Assembly (NCBI GenBank): GCA_036250195.1
Contig: JAVHZZ010000012.1
Location: forward strand, 90,104,591 to 90,168,590
Direction: 5' to 3'
From: Mixophyes australis
Lineage: Eukaryota; Chordata; Amphibia; Anura; Limnodynastidae
DNA: 64,000 nucleotides
The position numbers and the translations under genes are program-made. Positions 46,522-62,400 of the stretch are shown one piece after another. Numbering within the stretch: the stretch's first letter is position 1; the number at the start of each line of letters is the position of its first letter. The notes under the pieces were generated by a model that worked only from the letters and a program-made list of their open reading frames with translations, was not told the DNA's origin and searched no databases.

Positions 46522-47627
46522 ATTCATGATTCATGATTCAATTCATGATTCATGATTCAATTCATGATTCATGATTCATGATTCATTTCATGATTCATGA
46601 TTCATGATTCATTTAATGATTCATGATTCATTTAATGATTTAATTCATGATTCATGGACCAATTCATGATTCATGATTCAATTCATGATTCATGATCCGA
46701 TTTAGGATTCATGATTCAATTCATGATTCAAGTCATTATTTAATTCATTATTTATTATTCAATTCATGATTCGATTCATGATTCATGATTCAATTCATGA
46801 TTCATAATTCAATTTATGATTCATGATTCTATTCATGATTCATGATTCGTGATTCGATTCATGATTCAAGATTCATGATTCGATTCATGATTCTTGATTC
46901 ATGATTCGATTTATGATTCATGAATCATGATTCGAGTCATGATTCATGATTCATGATTTGATTCATGATTCATGATTCAATTCATGATTCATGATTCAAT
47001 TCATGATTCATGATTCAATTAATGATTCATGATTCATGATTAATGAATCATGATTCATGATTCATGATTCAATTCATGATTAATGAATCATGATTTAATT
47101 TAATTCATGATTCATGATTCGATTAATGATTCATGATTCAATTCATGTTTCATGATTCATGATTTGATTCATGATTCATGATTCAATTCATGATTCATGA
47201 TTCAATTCATGATTCAATTCATGTTTCATGATTCGATTCGTGATTCATGATTCATGATTCAATTTATGACTCGATTCATGATTCATGATTCAATTCATGA
47301 TTTATGACTCATGATTTAATTCATGATTCCTGATTCAATTCATGATTCATGATTCATGATTCAATTCATGATTCATGATTCAATTAATGATTCATGATTC
47401 ATGATTCATGATTCATGTATTGATTCATAATTTATGAATCAATTCATGATTCATGATTTATGATTCAATTCATGACTCAAATCATGATTCAATTCATGAT
47501 TCATGATTCATTCATAATTCATGATTCATGATTCAATTCATGATTCATGATTCATTCATGATTCATGATTCGATTCATGATTTATGATTCGATTCATGAT
47601 TCATGATTCAATTCATGATTCATAAAT

Positions 47628-47632
47628 CATGA
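47628..47632. other. Uninterrupted paralogue of the LTR target site, copy 3
   Basis: The same junction phrase with one CATGA. Flanks on both sides (about 47510-47700) follow the same phrase order as the LTR flanks. Confidence 0.85.
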
Positions 47633-50345
47633 TTTAATTAATGATTCATGATTTAATTCATGATTCATAATTCAATTCATGATTTATGATTCATTTCATG
47701 ATTCATTTCATGATTTGATTCATAATTCATGATTCAAGATTCATGATTTGATTCATAATTCATGATTCAATTCATGATTCATGATTTATGATTCAATTCA
47801 TGATTCATGATTCAATTCATGATTCAATTCATTATTCATGATTCGATTCGTGATTCAAGATTCATGATTCAATTCATGATTTATGATTCATGATTCGACT
47901 CATATTTAATGCTTCAATTCATGATTCATGATTCATTCATAATTCATGATTCATGATTCAATTCATGATTCATGATTCATTCATAATTCATGATTCATGA
48001 TTCAATTCATGATTCATGATTCATTCATGACTCATGATTCATGATTCAATTCATGATTCATGATTTAATTCATGATTCATAATTCATGATTCAGTTCACG
48101 ATTCAATTCATGATTCATGATTCATGATTCGATTCATGATTCAATTCATGATTCATGATTCAATTCATGATTCATGATTCAATTCATGATTCATGATTCA
48201 ATTCATGATTCATGATTCAATTCATGATTCATGATTCAATTCATGTTTAATGATTCAATTCATGATTCATGATTCAATTCATGATTCATGATTCATTTCA
48301 TGATTCATGATTCATGATTCATTTCATGATTTAATTCATGATTCATGGACCAATTCATGATTCATGATTCGATTCATGATTCATGTCTCAATTCATGTTT
48401 TATGATTCAATTCATGATTCATGATCCGATTTAGGATTCATGATTCAATTCATGAATCAAGTCATTATTAAATTCATTATTTATTATTCAATTCATGATT
48501 CGATTCATGATTCATGATTCAATTCATGATTCATAATTCAATTTATGATTCATGATTCGATTAATGATTCATGATTCTATTCATGATTCATGATTCGATT
48601 CATGATTCATGATTCGATTCATGATTCATGATTCATGATTCAATTCATGATTCATGATTCATTCATGATTCATGATTCATTCATAATTCATGATTCATGA
48701 TTCAATTCATGATTCATGATTCATGACTCATGATTCATGATTTAATTAATGATTCAATTCATGATTCATGATTTAATTCATGATTCATGATTCAGTTCAT
48801 GATTCAATTCATGATTCATGATTCGATTCATGATTCATGATTCAATTCATGATTCATGATTCAATTCATGATTCATGATTCATTTCATGATTCATGATTC
48901 ATGATTCATTTAATGATTCATGATTCATGATTTATGATTTAATTCATGATTCATGGACCAATTCATGATTCATGATTCGATTCATGATTCATGTCTCAAT
49001 TCATGTTTTATGATTTAATTCATGATTCATGATCCGATTTAGGATTCATGATTCATTTCATGATTCAAGTCATTATTAAATTCATTATTTATTATTCAAT
49101 TCATGATTCGATTCATGATTCATGATTCAATTCATGATTCATAATTCAATTTATGATTCATGATTCGATTAATGATTCATGATTCTATTCATGATTCATG
49201 ATTCGATTCATGATTCATGATTCGATTCATGATTCAAGATTCATGATTCGATTCATGATTCTTGATTCATGATTCGATTTATGATTCATGAATCATGATT
49301 CGAGTCATGATTCATGATTCATGATTTGATTCATGATTCAATTCATGACTCATGATTCAATTCATGATTCATGATTCAATTAATGATTCATGATTCATGA
49401 TTAATGAATCATGATTCATGATTCATGATTCAATTCATGATTAATGAATCATGATTTAATTTAATTCATGATTCATGATTCGATTAATGATTCATGATTC
49501 AATTCATGTTTCATGATTCATGATTCAATTCATGATTCATGATTCAATTCATGATTCATGATTCATGATTCAATTCATGATTCAATTCATTATTCATGAT
49601 TCGATTCGTGATTCATGATTCAATTTATGACTCAATTCATGATTCATGATTCATGATTGAATTCATGGTTCATGATTTGATTCATGTTTCATGATTCAAT
49701 TCATGATTCATGATTCAATTCATGATTCATGATTCGATTTATGATTCATGAATCATGATTCGAGTCATGATTCATGATTCATGATTTGATTCATGATTCA
49801 TGATTCAATTCATGATTCATGATTCAATTCATGATTCATGATTCAATTAATGATTCATGATTCATGATTAATGAGTCATGATTCATGATTCATGATTCAA
49901 TTCATGATTAATGAATCATGATTTAATTTAATTCATGATTCATGATTCGATTAATGATTCATGATTCAATTCATGTTTCATGATTCATGATTTGATTCAT
50001 GATTCATGATTTGATTCATGATTCATGATTCAATTCATGATTCATGATTCAATTCATGATTCAATTCATGATTCGATTCGTGATTCATGATTCATGATTC
50101 AATTTATGACTCGATTCATGATTCATGTCTCAATTCATGTTTTATGATTCAATTCATGATTCATGATCCGATTTAGGATTCATGATTCAATTCATGAATC
50201 AAGTCATTGTTAAATTCATTATTTATTATTCAATTCATGATTCGATTCATGATTCATGATTCATAATTCAATTTATGATTCATGATTCGATTAATGATTC
50301 ATGATTCTATTCATGATTCATGATTCGATTCATGATTCATGATTC

Positions 50346-53300
50346 GATTCATAATTCATGATTCATGATTCAATTCATGATTCATGATTCATTCATGATT
50401 CATGATTCATTCATAATTCATGATTCATGATTCAATTCATGATTCATGATTCATGATTCAATTAATGATTCAATTCATGATTCATGATTTAATTCATGAT
50501 TCATAATTCATGATTCAGTTCATGATTCAATTCATGATTCATGATTCATGATTCGATTCATGATTCAATTCATGATTCATGATTCAATTCATGATTCATG
50601 ATTCAATTCATGTTTAATGATTCAATTCATGATTCATGATTCATGATTCATTTCATGATTCATGATTCATGATTCATTTAATGATTCATGATTCATGATT
50701 TATGATTTAATTCATGATTCATGGACCAATTCATGATTCATGATTCGATTCATGATTCATGTCTCAATTCATGTTTTATGATTCAATTCATGATTCATGA
50801 TCCGATTTAGGATTCATGATTCAATTCATGATTCAAGTCATTATTAAATTCATTATTTATTATTCAATTCATGATTCGATTCATGATTCATGATTCAATT
50901 CATGATTCATAATTCAATTTATGATTCATGATTCGATTAATGATTCATGATTATATTCATGATTCATGATTCGATTCATGATTCATGATTCGATTCATGA
51001 TTCTTGATTCATGATTCGAATTATGATTCATGAATCATGATTCGATTCATGATTCATGATTTGATTCATGATTCATGATTCGATTCATGATTCAATTCAT
51101 GATTCATGATTCAATTAATTCATGATTCATGATTCAATTCATGATTAATGAATCATGATTTAATTTAATTCATGATTCATGATTCGATTAATGATTCATG
51201 ATTCAATTCATGTTTCATGATTCATGATTCAATTCATGATTCATGATTCAATTCATGATTCATGATTCAATTCATGATTCATGATTCAATTCATGATTCA
51301 ATTCATTATTCATGATTCGATTCGTGATTCATGATTCATGATTCAATTTATGACTCGAATCATGATTCATGATTCATGATTGAATTCATGGTTCATGATT
51401 TGATTCATGTTTCATAATTCATTTTATGATTCATGATTCAATTCATGATTCATGATTCGATTTATGATTCATGAATCATGATTCGAGTCATGATTCATGA
51501 TTCATGATTTGATTCATGATTCATGATTCAATTCATGATTCATGATTCAATTCATGATTCATGATTCAATTAATGATTCATGATTCCTGATTAATGATTC
51601 ATGATTCATGATTCAATTCATGATTAATGAATCATGATTTAATTTAATTCATGATTCATGATTCGATTAATGATTAATGATTCAATTCATGTTTCATGAT
51701 TCATGATTTGATTCATGATTCATGATTTGATTCATGATTCATGATTCAATTCATGATTCATGATTCAATTCATGATTCAATTCATGATTCGATTCGTGAT
51801 TCATGATTCAATTTATGACTCGATTCATGATTCATGATTCAATTCATGATTCATGATTCATGATTCATGATTGAATTCATGGTTCATGATTTGATTCATG
51901 GTTCATGATTTGATTCATGTTTCATGATTCAATTCATGATTCATGATTCAATTTATGATTCATGATTCAATTCATGATTTGTGATTCATGATTCAATTCA
52001 TGATTCATGAATCATGATTAAATTTAATTCAGGATTCATGATTCGAGTCATGATTCATGATTCAATTAATGATTCATGATTTGATTCATGATTCATGATT
52101 CAATTCATTATTCATGAATCATGATTCAATTTAATTCATGATTCGAGTCATGATTCATGATTCATGATTTGATTCATGATTCATGATTCAATTCATGATT
52201 CATGATTCAATTCATGATTAATGAATCATGATTTAATTTAATTCATGATTCATGATTCGATTAATGATTCATGATTCAATTCATGTTTCATGATTCATGA
52301 TTTGATTCATGATTCATGATTTGATTCATGATTCATGATTTGATTCATGATTCATGATTTGATTCATGATTCATGATTCAATTCATGATTCATGATTCAA
52401 TTCATGATTCAATTCGTGATTCATGATTCAATTTATGACTCGATTCATGATTCATGTCTCAATTCATGTTTTATGATTCAATTCATGATTCATGATCCGA
52501 TTTAGGATTCATGATTCAATTCATGAATCAAGTCATTATTAAATTCATTATTTATTATTCAATTCATGATTCGATTCATGATTCATGATTCATAATTCAA
52601 TTTATGATTCATGATTCGATTAATGATTCATGATTCTATTCATGATTCATGATTCGATTCATGATTCGATTCATAATTCATGATTCATGATTCAATTCAT
52701 GATTCATGATTCATTCATGATTCATGATTCATTCATGATTCATGATTCATTCATAATTCATGATTCATGATTCAATTCATGATTCATGATTCATGATTCA
52801 ATTAATGATTCAATTCATGATTCATGATTTAATTCATGATTCATAATTCATGATTCAGTTCATGATTCAATTCATGATTCATGATTCATGATTCGATTCA
52901 TGATTCATGATTCAATTCATGATTCATGATTCAATTCATGATTCATGATTCAATTCATGTTTAATGATTCAATTCATGATTCATGATTCAATTCATGATT
53001 CATGATTCATGATTCATTTCATGATTCATGATTCATGATTCATTTAATGATTCATGATTCATGATTTATGATTTAATTCATGATTCATGGACCAATTCAT
53101 GATTCATGATTCGATTCATGATTCATGTCTCAATTCATGTTTTATGATTCAATTCATGATTCATGATCCGATTTAGGATTCATGATTCAATTCATGATTC
53201 AAGTCATTATTAAATTCATTATTTATTATTCAATTCATGATTCGATTCATGATTCATGATTCAATTCATGATTCATAATTCAATTTATGATTCATGATTC

Positions 53301-54896
53301 GATTAATGATTCATGATTCTATTCATGATTCATGATTCGATTCATGATTCATGATTCGATTCATGATTCTTGATTCATGATTCGATTCATGATTCTTGAT
53401 TCATGATTCGATTTATGATTCATGAATCATGATTCGAGTCATGATTCATGATTCATGATTTGATTCATGATTCATGATTCGATTCATGATTCATGATTCA
53501 ATTCATGATTCATGATTCAATTAATGATTCATGATTCATGATTAATGAATCATGATTCATGATTCATGATTCAATTCATGATTAATGAATCATGATTTAA
53601 TTTAATTCATGATTCATGATTCGATTAATGATTCATGATTCAATTCATGTTTCATGATTCATGATTCAATTCATGATTCATGATTCAATTCATGATTCAT
53701 GATTCAATTCATGATTCAATTCATTATTCATGATTCGATTCGTGATTCATGATTCAATTTATGATTCATGATTCAATTCATGATTCATGATTCGATTTAT
53801 GATTCATGAATCATGATTCGAGTCATGATTCATGATTCATGATTTGATTCATGATTCATGATTCAATTCATGATTCATGATTCAATTCATGATTCAATTA
53901 ATGATTCATGATTCATGATTCAATTCATGATTAATGAATCATGATTTAATTTAATTCATGATTCATGATTCGATTAATGATTCATGATTCAATTCATGTT
54001 TCATGATTCATGATTTGATTCATGATTTGATTCATGATTCATGATTCAATTCATGATTCATGATTCAATTCATGATTCAATTCATGATTCGATTCGTGAT
54101 TCATGATTCATGATTCAATTTATGACTCGATTCATGATTCATGATTCAATTCATGATTCATGATTCATGATTCATGATTGAATTCATGGTTCATGATTTG
54201 ATTCATGGTTCATGATTTGATTCATGATTCAATTCATGATTCATGATTCAATTTATGATTCATGATTCAATTCATGGTTTGTGATTCATGATTCAATTCA
54301 TGATTCATGAATCATGATTAAATTTAATTCAGGATTCATGATTCGAGTCATGATTCATGATTCAATTAATGATTCATGATTTGATTCATGATTCATGATT
54401 CAATTCATTATTCATGAATCATGATTCAATTTAATTCATGATTCATGATTCGATTAATGATTCATGATTCAATTCATGATTCATGATTCATGATTTGATT
54501 CATAATTCATGATTCAAGATTCATGATTTGATTCATAATTCATGATTCAATTCATGATTCATGATTTATGATTCAATTCATGATTCATGATTCAATTCAT
54601 GATTCAATTCATTATTCATGATTCGATTCGTGATTCAAGATTCCTGATTCAATTCATGATTTATGATTCATGATTCGACTCATATTTAATGCTTCAATTC
54701 ATGATTCATGATTCATTCATAATTCATGATTCATGATTCAATTCATGATTCATGATTCATTCATAATTCATGATTCATGATTCAATTCATGATTCATGAT
54801 TCATTCATGACTCATGATTCATGATTCAATTCATGATTCAATTCATGATTCATGATTTAATTCATGATTCATAATTCATGATTCAGTTCACGATTC
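50346..54896. repeat. Large tandem duplication, copy 1 (about 4551 bp)
   Basis: Aligns with about 54897-59475. The displacement is 4551 bp in the left part (CAGTTCATG at 50516 and 55067; CGAATTATG at 51017 and 55568) and 4579 bp further right (52455/57034, 53089/57668, 53435/58014, 54884/59463). The change is explained by one roughly 28-bp insertion in copy 2 near 55685. Private variants such as CATGGTTTGTG (54273/58852) are shared, so the duplication is recent. One base difference was noticed, near 51586. Boundaries are uncertain by about 15 bp because of the low complexity. Confidence 0.9.
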
Positions 54897-57800
54897 AATT
54901 CATAATTCATGATTCATGATTCAATTCATGATTCATGATTCATTCATGATTCATGATTCATTCATAATTCATGATTCATGATTCAATTCATGATTCATGA
55001 TTCATGATTCAATTAATGATTCAATTCATGATTCATGATTTAATTCATGATTCATAATTCATGATTCAGTTCATGATTCAATTCATGATTCATGATTCAT
55101 GATTCGATTCATGATTCAATTCATGATTCATGATTCAATTCATGATTCATGATTCAATTCATGTTTAATGATTCAATTCATGATTCATGATTCATGATTC
55201 ATTTCATGATTCATGATTCATGATTCATTTAATGATTCATGATTCATGATTTATGATTTAATTCATGATTCATGGACCAATTCATGATTCATGATTCGAT
55301 TCATGATTCATGTCTCAATTCATGTTTTATGATTCAATTCATGATTCATGATCCGATTTAGGATTCATGATTCAATTCATGATTCAAGTCATTATTAAAT
55401 TCATTATTTATTATTCAATTCATGATTCGATTCATGATTCATGATTCAATTCATGATTCATAATTCAATTTATGATTCATGATTCGATTAATGATTCATG
55501 ATTATATTCATGATTCATGATTCGATTCATGATTCATGATTCGATTCATGATTCTTGATTCATGATTCGAATTATGATTCATGAATCATGATTCGATTCA
55601 TGATTCATGATTTGATTCATGATTCATGATTCGATTCATGATTCAATTCATGATTCATGATTCAATTAATTCATGATTCATGATTAATGAATCATGATTC
55701 ATGATTCATGATTCAATTCATGATTAATGAATCATGATTTAATTTAATTCATGATTCATGATTCGATTAATGATTCATGATTCAATTCATGTTTCATGAT
55801 TCATGATTCAATTCATGATTCATGATTCAATTCATGATTCATGATTCAATTCATGATTCATGATTCAATTCATGATTCAATTCATTATTCATGATTCGAT
55901 TCGTGATTCATGATTCATGATTCAATTTATGACTCGAATCATGATTCATGATTCATGATTGAATTCATGGTTCATGATTTGATTCATGTTTCATAATTCA
56001 TTTTATGATTCATGATTCAATTCATGATTCATGATTCGATTTATGATTCATGAATCATGATTCGAGTCATGATTCATGATTCATGATTTGATTCATGATT
56101 CATGATTCAATTCATGATTCATGATTCAATTCATGATTCATGATTCAATTAATGATTCATGATTCATGATTAATGATTCATGATTCATGATTCAATTCAT
56201 GATTAATGAATCATGATTTAATTTAATTCATGATTCATGATTCGATTAATGATTAATGATTCAATTCATGTTTCATGATTCATGATTTGATTCATGATTC
56301 ATGATTTGATTCATGATTCATGATTCAATTCATGATTCATGATTCAATTCATGATTCAATTCATGATTCGATTCGTGATTCATGATTCAATTTATGACTC
56401 GATTCATGATTCATGATTCAATTCATGATTCATGATTCATGATTCATGATTGAATTCATGGTTCATGATTTGATTCATGGTTCATGATTTGATTCATGTT
56501 TCATGATTCAATTCATGATTCATGATTCAATTTATGATTCATGATTCAATTCATGATTTGTGATTCATGATTCAATTCATGATTCATGAATCATGATTAA
56601 ATTTAATTCAGGATTCATGATTCGAGTCATGATTCATGATTCAATTAATGATTCATGATTTGATTCATGATTCATGATTCAATTCATTATTCATGAATCA
56701 TGATTCAATTTAATTCATGATTCGAGTCATGATTCATGATTCATGATTTGATTCATGATTCATGATTCAATTCATGATTCATGATTCAATTCATGATTAA
56801 TGAATCATGATTTAATTTAATTCATGATTCATGATTCGATTAATGATTCATGATTCAATTCATGTTTCATGATTCATGATTTGATTCATGATTCATGATT
56901 TGATTCATGATTCATGATTTGATTCATGATTCATGATTTGATTCATGATTCATGATTCAATTCATGATTCATGATTCAATTCATGATTCAATTCGTGATT
57001 CATGATTCAATTTATGACTCGATTCATGATTCATGTCTCAATTCATGTTTTATGATTCAATTCATGATTCATGATCCGATTTAGGATTCATGATTCAATT
57101 CATGAATCAAGTCATTATTAAATTCATTATTTATTATTCAATTCATGATTCGATTCATGATTCATGATTCATAATTCAATTTATGATTCATGATTCGATT
57201 AATGATTCATGATTCTATTCATGATTCATGATTCGATTCATGATTCGATTCATAATTCATGATTCATGATTCAATTCATGATTCATGATTCATTCATGAT
57301 TCATGATTCATTCATGATTCATGATTCATTCATAATTCATGATTCATGATTCAATTCATGATTCATGATTCATGATTCAATTAATGATTCAATTCATGAT
57401 TCATGATTTAATTCATGATTCATAATTCATGATTCAGTTCATGATTCAATTCATGATTCATGATTCATGATTCGATTCATGATTCATGATTCAATTCATG
57501 ATTCATGATTCAATTCATGATTCATGATTCAATTCATGTTTAATGATTCAATTCATGATTCATGATTCAATTCATGATTCATGATTCATGATTCATTTCA
57601 TGATTCATGATTCATGATTCATTTAATGATTCATGATTCATGATTTATGATTTAATTCATGATTCATGGACCAATTCATGATTCATGATTCGATTCATGA
57701 TTCATGTCTCAATTCATGTTTTATGATTCAATTCATGATTCATGATCCGATTTAGGATTCATGATTCAATTCATGATTCAAGTCATTATTAAATTCATTA

Positions 57801-59475
57801 TTTATTATTCAATTCATGATTCGATTCATGATTCATGATTCAATTCATGATTCATAATTCAATTTATGATTCATGATTCGATTAATGATTCATGATTCTA
57901 TTCATGATTCATGATTCGATTCATGATTCATGATTCGATTCATGATTCTTGATTCATGATTCGATTCATGATTCTTGATTCATGATTCGATTTATGATTC
58001 ATGAATCATGATTCGAGTCATGATTCATGATTCATGATTTGATTCATGATTCATGATTCGATTCATGATTCATGATTCAATTCATGATTCATGATTCAAT
58101 TAATGATTCATGATTCATGATTAATGAATCATGATTCATGATTCATGATTCAATTCATGATTAATGAATCATGATTTAATTTAATTCATGATTCATGATT
58201 CGATTAATGATTCATGATTCAATTCATGTTTCATGATTCATGATTCAATTCATGATTCATGATTCAATTCATGATTCATGATTCAATTCATGATTCAATT
58301 CATTATTCATGATTCGATTCGTGATTCATGATTCAATTTATGATTCATGATTCAATTCATGATTCATGATTCGATTTATGATTCATGAATCATGATTCGA
58401 GTCATGATTCATGATTCATGATTTGATTCATGATTCATGATTCAATTCATGATTCATGATTCAATTCATGATTCAATTAATGATTCATGATTCATGATTC
58501 AATTCATGATTAATGAATCATGATTTAATTTAATTCATGATTCATGATTCGATTAATGATTCATGATTCAATTCATGTTTCATGATTCATGATTTGATTC
58601 ATGATTTGATTCATGATTCATGATTCAATTCATGATTCATGATTCAATTCATGATTCAATTCATGATTCGATTCGTGATTCATGATTCATGATTCAATTT
58701 ATGACTCGATTCATGATTCATGATTCAATTCATGATTCATGATTCATGATTCATGATTGAATTCATGGTTCATGATTTGATTCATGGTTCATGATTTGAT
58801 TCATGATTCAATTCATGATTCATGATTCAATTTATGATTCATGATTCAATTCATGGTTTGTGATTCATGATTCAATTCATGATTCATGAATCATGATTAA
58901 ATTTAATTCAGGATTCATGATTCGAGTCATGATTCATGATTCAATTAATGATTCATGATTTGATTCATGATTCATGATTCAATTCATTATTCATGAATCA
59001 TGATTCAATTTAATTCATGATTCATGATTCGATTAATGATTCATGATTCAATTCATGATTCATGATTCATGATTTGATTCATAATTCATGATTCAAGATT
59101 CATGATTTGATTCATAATTCATGATTCAATTCATGATTCATGATTTATGATTCAATTCATGATTCATGATTCAATTCATGATTCAATTCATTATTCATGA
59201 TTCGATTCGTGATTCAAGATTCCTGATTCAATTCATGATTTATGATTCATGATTCGACTCATATTTAATGCTTCAATTCATGATTCATGATTCATTCATA
59301 ATTCATGATTCATGATTCAATTCATGATTCATGATTCATTCATAATTCATGATTCATGATTCAATTCATGATTCATGATTCATTCATGACTCATGATTCA
59401 TGATTCAATTCATGATTCAATTCATGATTCATGATTTAATTCATGATTCATAATTCATGATTCAGTTCACGATTC
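54897..59475. repeat. Large tandem duplication, copy 2 (about 4579 bp)
   Basis: Direct neighbour of copy 1 in the same orientation. It contains two of the roughly 2.3-kb higher-order units (GGACC markers at 55274 and 57668). It differs from copy 1 mainly by the roughly 28-bp extra phrase near 55685. Beyond about 59480 the sequence departs from the start of copy 2 (CATGATTC instead of CATAATTC), which marks the end of the duplicated block. Confidence 0.9.
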
Positions 59476-62400
59476 AATTCATGATTCATGATTCATGATT
59501 CGATTCATGATTCATGATTCGATTCATGATTCATGATTCAATTCATGATTCATGATTCAATTCATGTTTAATGATTCAATTCATGATTCATGATTCAATT
59601 CATAATTCATGTTTTATGATTCAATTCATGATTCATGATCCGATTTAGGATTCATGATTCATGATTCATTTCATGATTCATGATTCATGATTCATTTCAT
59701 GATTCATGATTCATGATTTATGATTTAATTCATGATTCATGGACCAATTCATGATTCATGATTCAATTCATGATTCATGATTCATTCATGATTCATGATT
59801 CATTCATAATTCATGTTTTATGATTCAATTCATGATTCATGATCCGATTTAGGATTCATGATTCAATTCATGAATCAAGTCATTATTAAATTCATTATTT
59901 ATTATTCAATTCATGATTCGATTCATGATTCATGATTCAATTCATGATTCATAATTCAATTTATGATTCATGATTCGATTAATGATTCATGATTCTATTC
60001 ATGATTCATGATTCGATTCATGATTCATGATTCGATTCATAATTCATGATTTGATTCATAATTCATGATTCATGATTCAATTCATGATTCATGATTCATT
60101 CATGATTCATGATTCATTCATAATTCATGATTCATGATTCAATTCATGATTCATGATTCATGACTCATGATTCATGATTCAATTCATGATTCAATTCATG
60201 ATTCATGATTTAATTCATGATTCATAATTCACAATTCAGTTCATGATTCAATTCATGATTCATGATTCAATTCATGATTCATGATTCAATTCATGATTCA
60301 TGATTCAATTCATGTTTAATGATTCAATTCATGATTCATGATTCATTTCATGATTCATGATTCATGATTCATTTCATGATTCATGATTCATGATTTATGA
60401 TTTAATTCATGATTCATGGACCAATTCATGATTCATGATTCGATTCATGATTCATGTCTCAATTCATGTTTTATGATTCAATTCATGATTCATGATCCGA
60501 TTTAGGATTCATGATTCAATTCATGATTCAAGTCATTATTAAATTCATTATTTATTATTCAATTCATGATTCGATTCATGATTCATGATTCAATTCATGA
60601 TTCATAATTCAATTTATGATTCATGATTCGATTAATGATTCATGATTCTATTCATGATTCATGATTCGATTAATTATTCATGATTCTATTCATGATTCAT
60701 GATTCGATTCATGATTCATGATTCGATTCATGATTCAAGATTCATGATTCGATTCATGATTCGATTCATGATTCTTGATTCATGATTCATGAATCATGAA
60801 TCGAGTCATGATTCATGATTTGATTCATGATTCATGATTCAATTCATGATTCAAGATTCAATTAATGATTCATGATTCATGATTAATGAATCATGATTCA
60901 TGATTCATGATTCAATTCATGATTAATGAATCATGATTTAATTTAATTCATGATTCATGATTCGATTAATGATTCATGATTCAATTCATGTTTAATGATT
61001 CATGATTTGATTCATGATTCATGATTCAATTCATGATTCATGATTCAATTCATGATTCAATTCATGATTCATGATTCGATTCGTGATTCATGATTCATGA
61101 TTCAATTTATGACTCGATTCATGATTCATGATTCAATTCATGATTCATGATTTGATTCATGTTTCATGATTCAATTCATGATTCATGATTCGATTCGTGA
61201 TTCATGATTCATGATTCAATTTATGACTCGATTCATGATTCATGATTGAATTCATGGTTCATGATTTGATTCATGTTTCATGATTCAATTCATGATTCAT
61301 GATTCAATTCATGATTCATGATTCAATTCATGATTCATGATTCAATTCATGATTTGTGATTCATGATTCAATTCATGATTCATGAATCATGATTAAATTT
61401 AATTCATGATTCATGATTCGATTCATGATTCATGATTCAATTAATGATTCATGATTTAATTCATGATTCATGATTCAATTCATTATTCATGATTCATGAT
61501 TTGATTCATAATTCATGTTTCAAGATTCATGATTTGATTCATAATTCATGATTCAATTCATGATTCATGATTTATGATTCAATTCATGATTCATGATTCA
61601 ATTCATGATTCATATCATTATTCATGATTCAATTCGTGATTCAAGATTTATGATTCAATTCATGATTTATGATTCATGATTCGACTCATATTTAATGCTT
61701 CAATTCATGATTCATGATTCATTCATAATTTATGATTCATGATTCAATTCATGATTCATGATTCATTCATAATTCATGATTCATGATTCAATTCATGATT
61801 CATGATTCTTCATTCATGACTCATGATTCATGATTCAGTTCATGATTCGATTCATGATTCATGATTCAATTCATGATTCATGATTTAATTCATGATTCAT
61901 AATTCATGTTTCGATTCATGATTCAGTTCACGATTCAATTCATGATTCATGATTCGATTCATGATTCATGATTCGATTCATGATTCATGATTCAATTCAT
62001 GATTCATGATTCAATTCATGATTCATGATTCAATTCATGTTTAATGATTCAATTCATGATTTAATTCATGTTTAATGATTCAATTCATGATTCATGATTC
62101 AATTCATGATTCATGATTCCTGATTCGATTCATGATTCATTTCATGATTCATGATTCATGATTTATGATTTAATTCATGATTCATGGACCAATTCATGAT
62201 TCATGATTCGATTCATGATTCATGTCTCAATTCATGTTTTATGATTCAATTCATGATTCATGATCCGATTTAGGATTCATGATTCAATTCATGATTCATG
62301 ATTCAATTCATGATTCATGATTCAATTCATGATTCATGATTCATGATTCAATTCATGATTCATGATTCATTCATAATTCATGATTCATGATCCGATTTAG

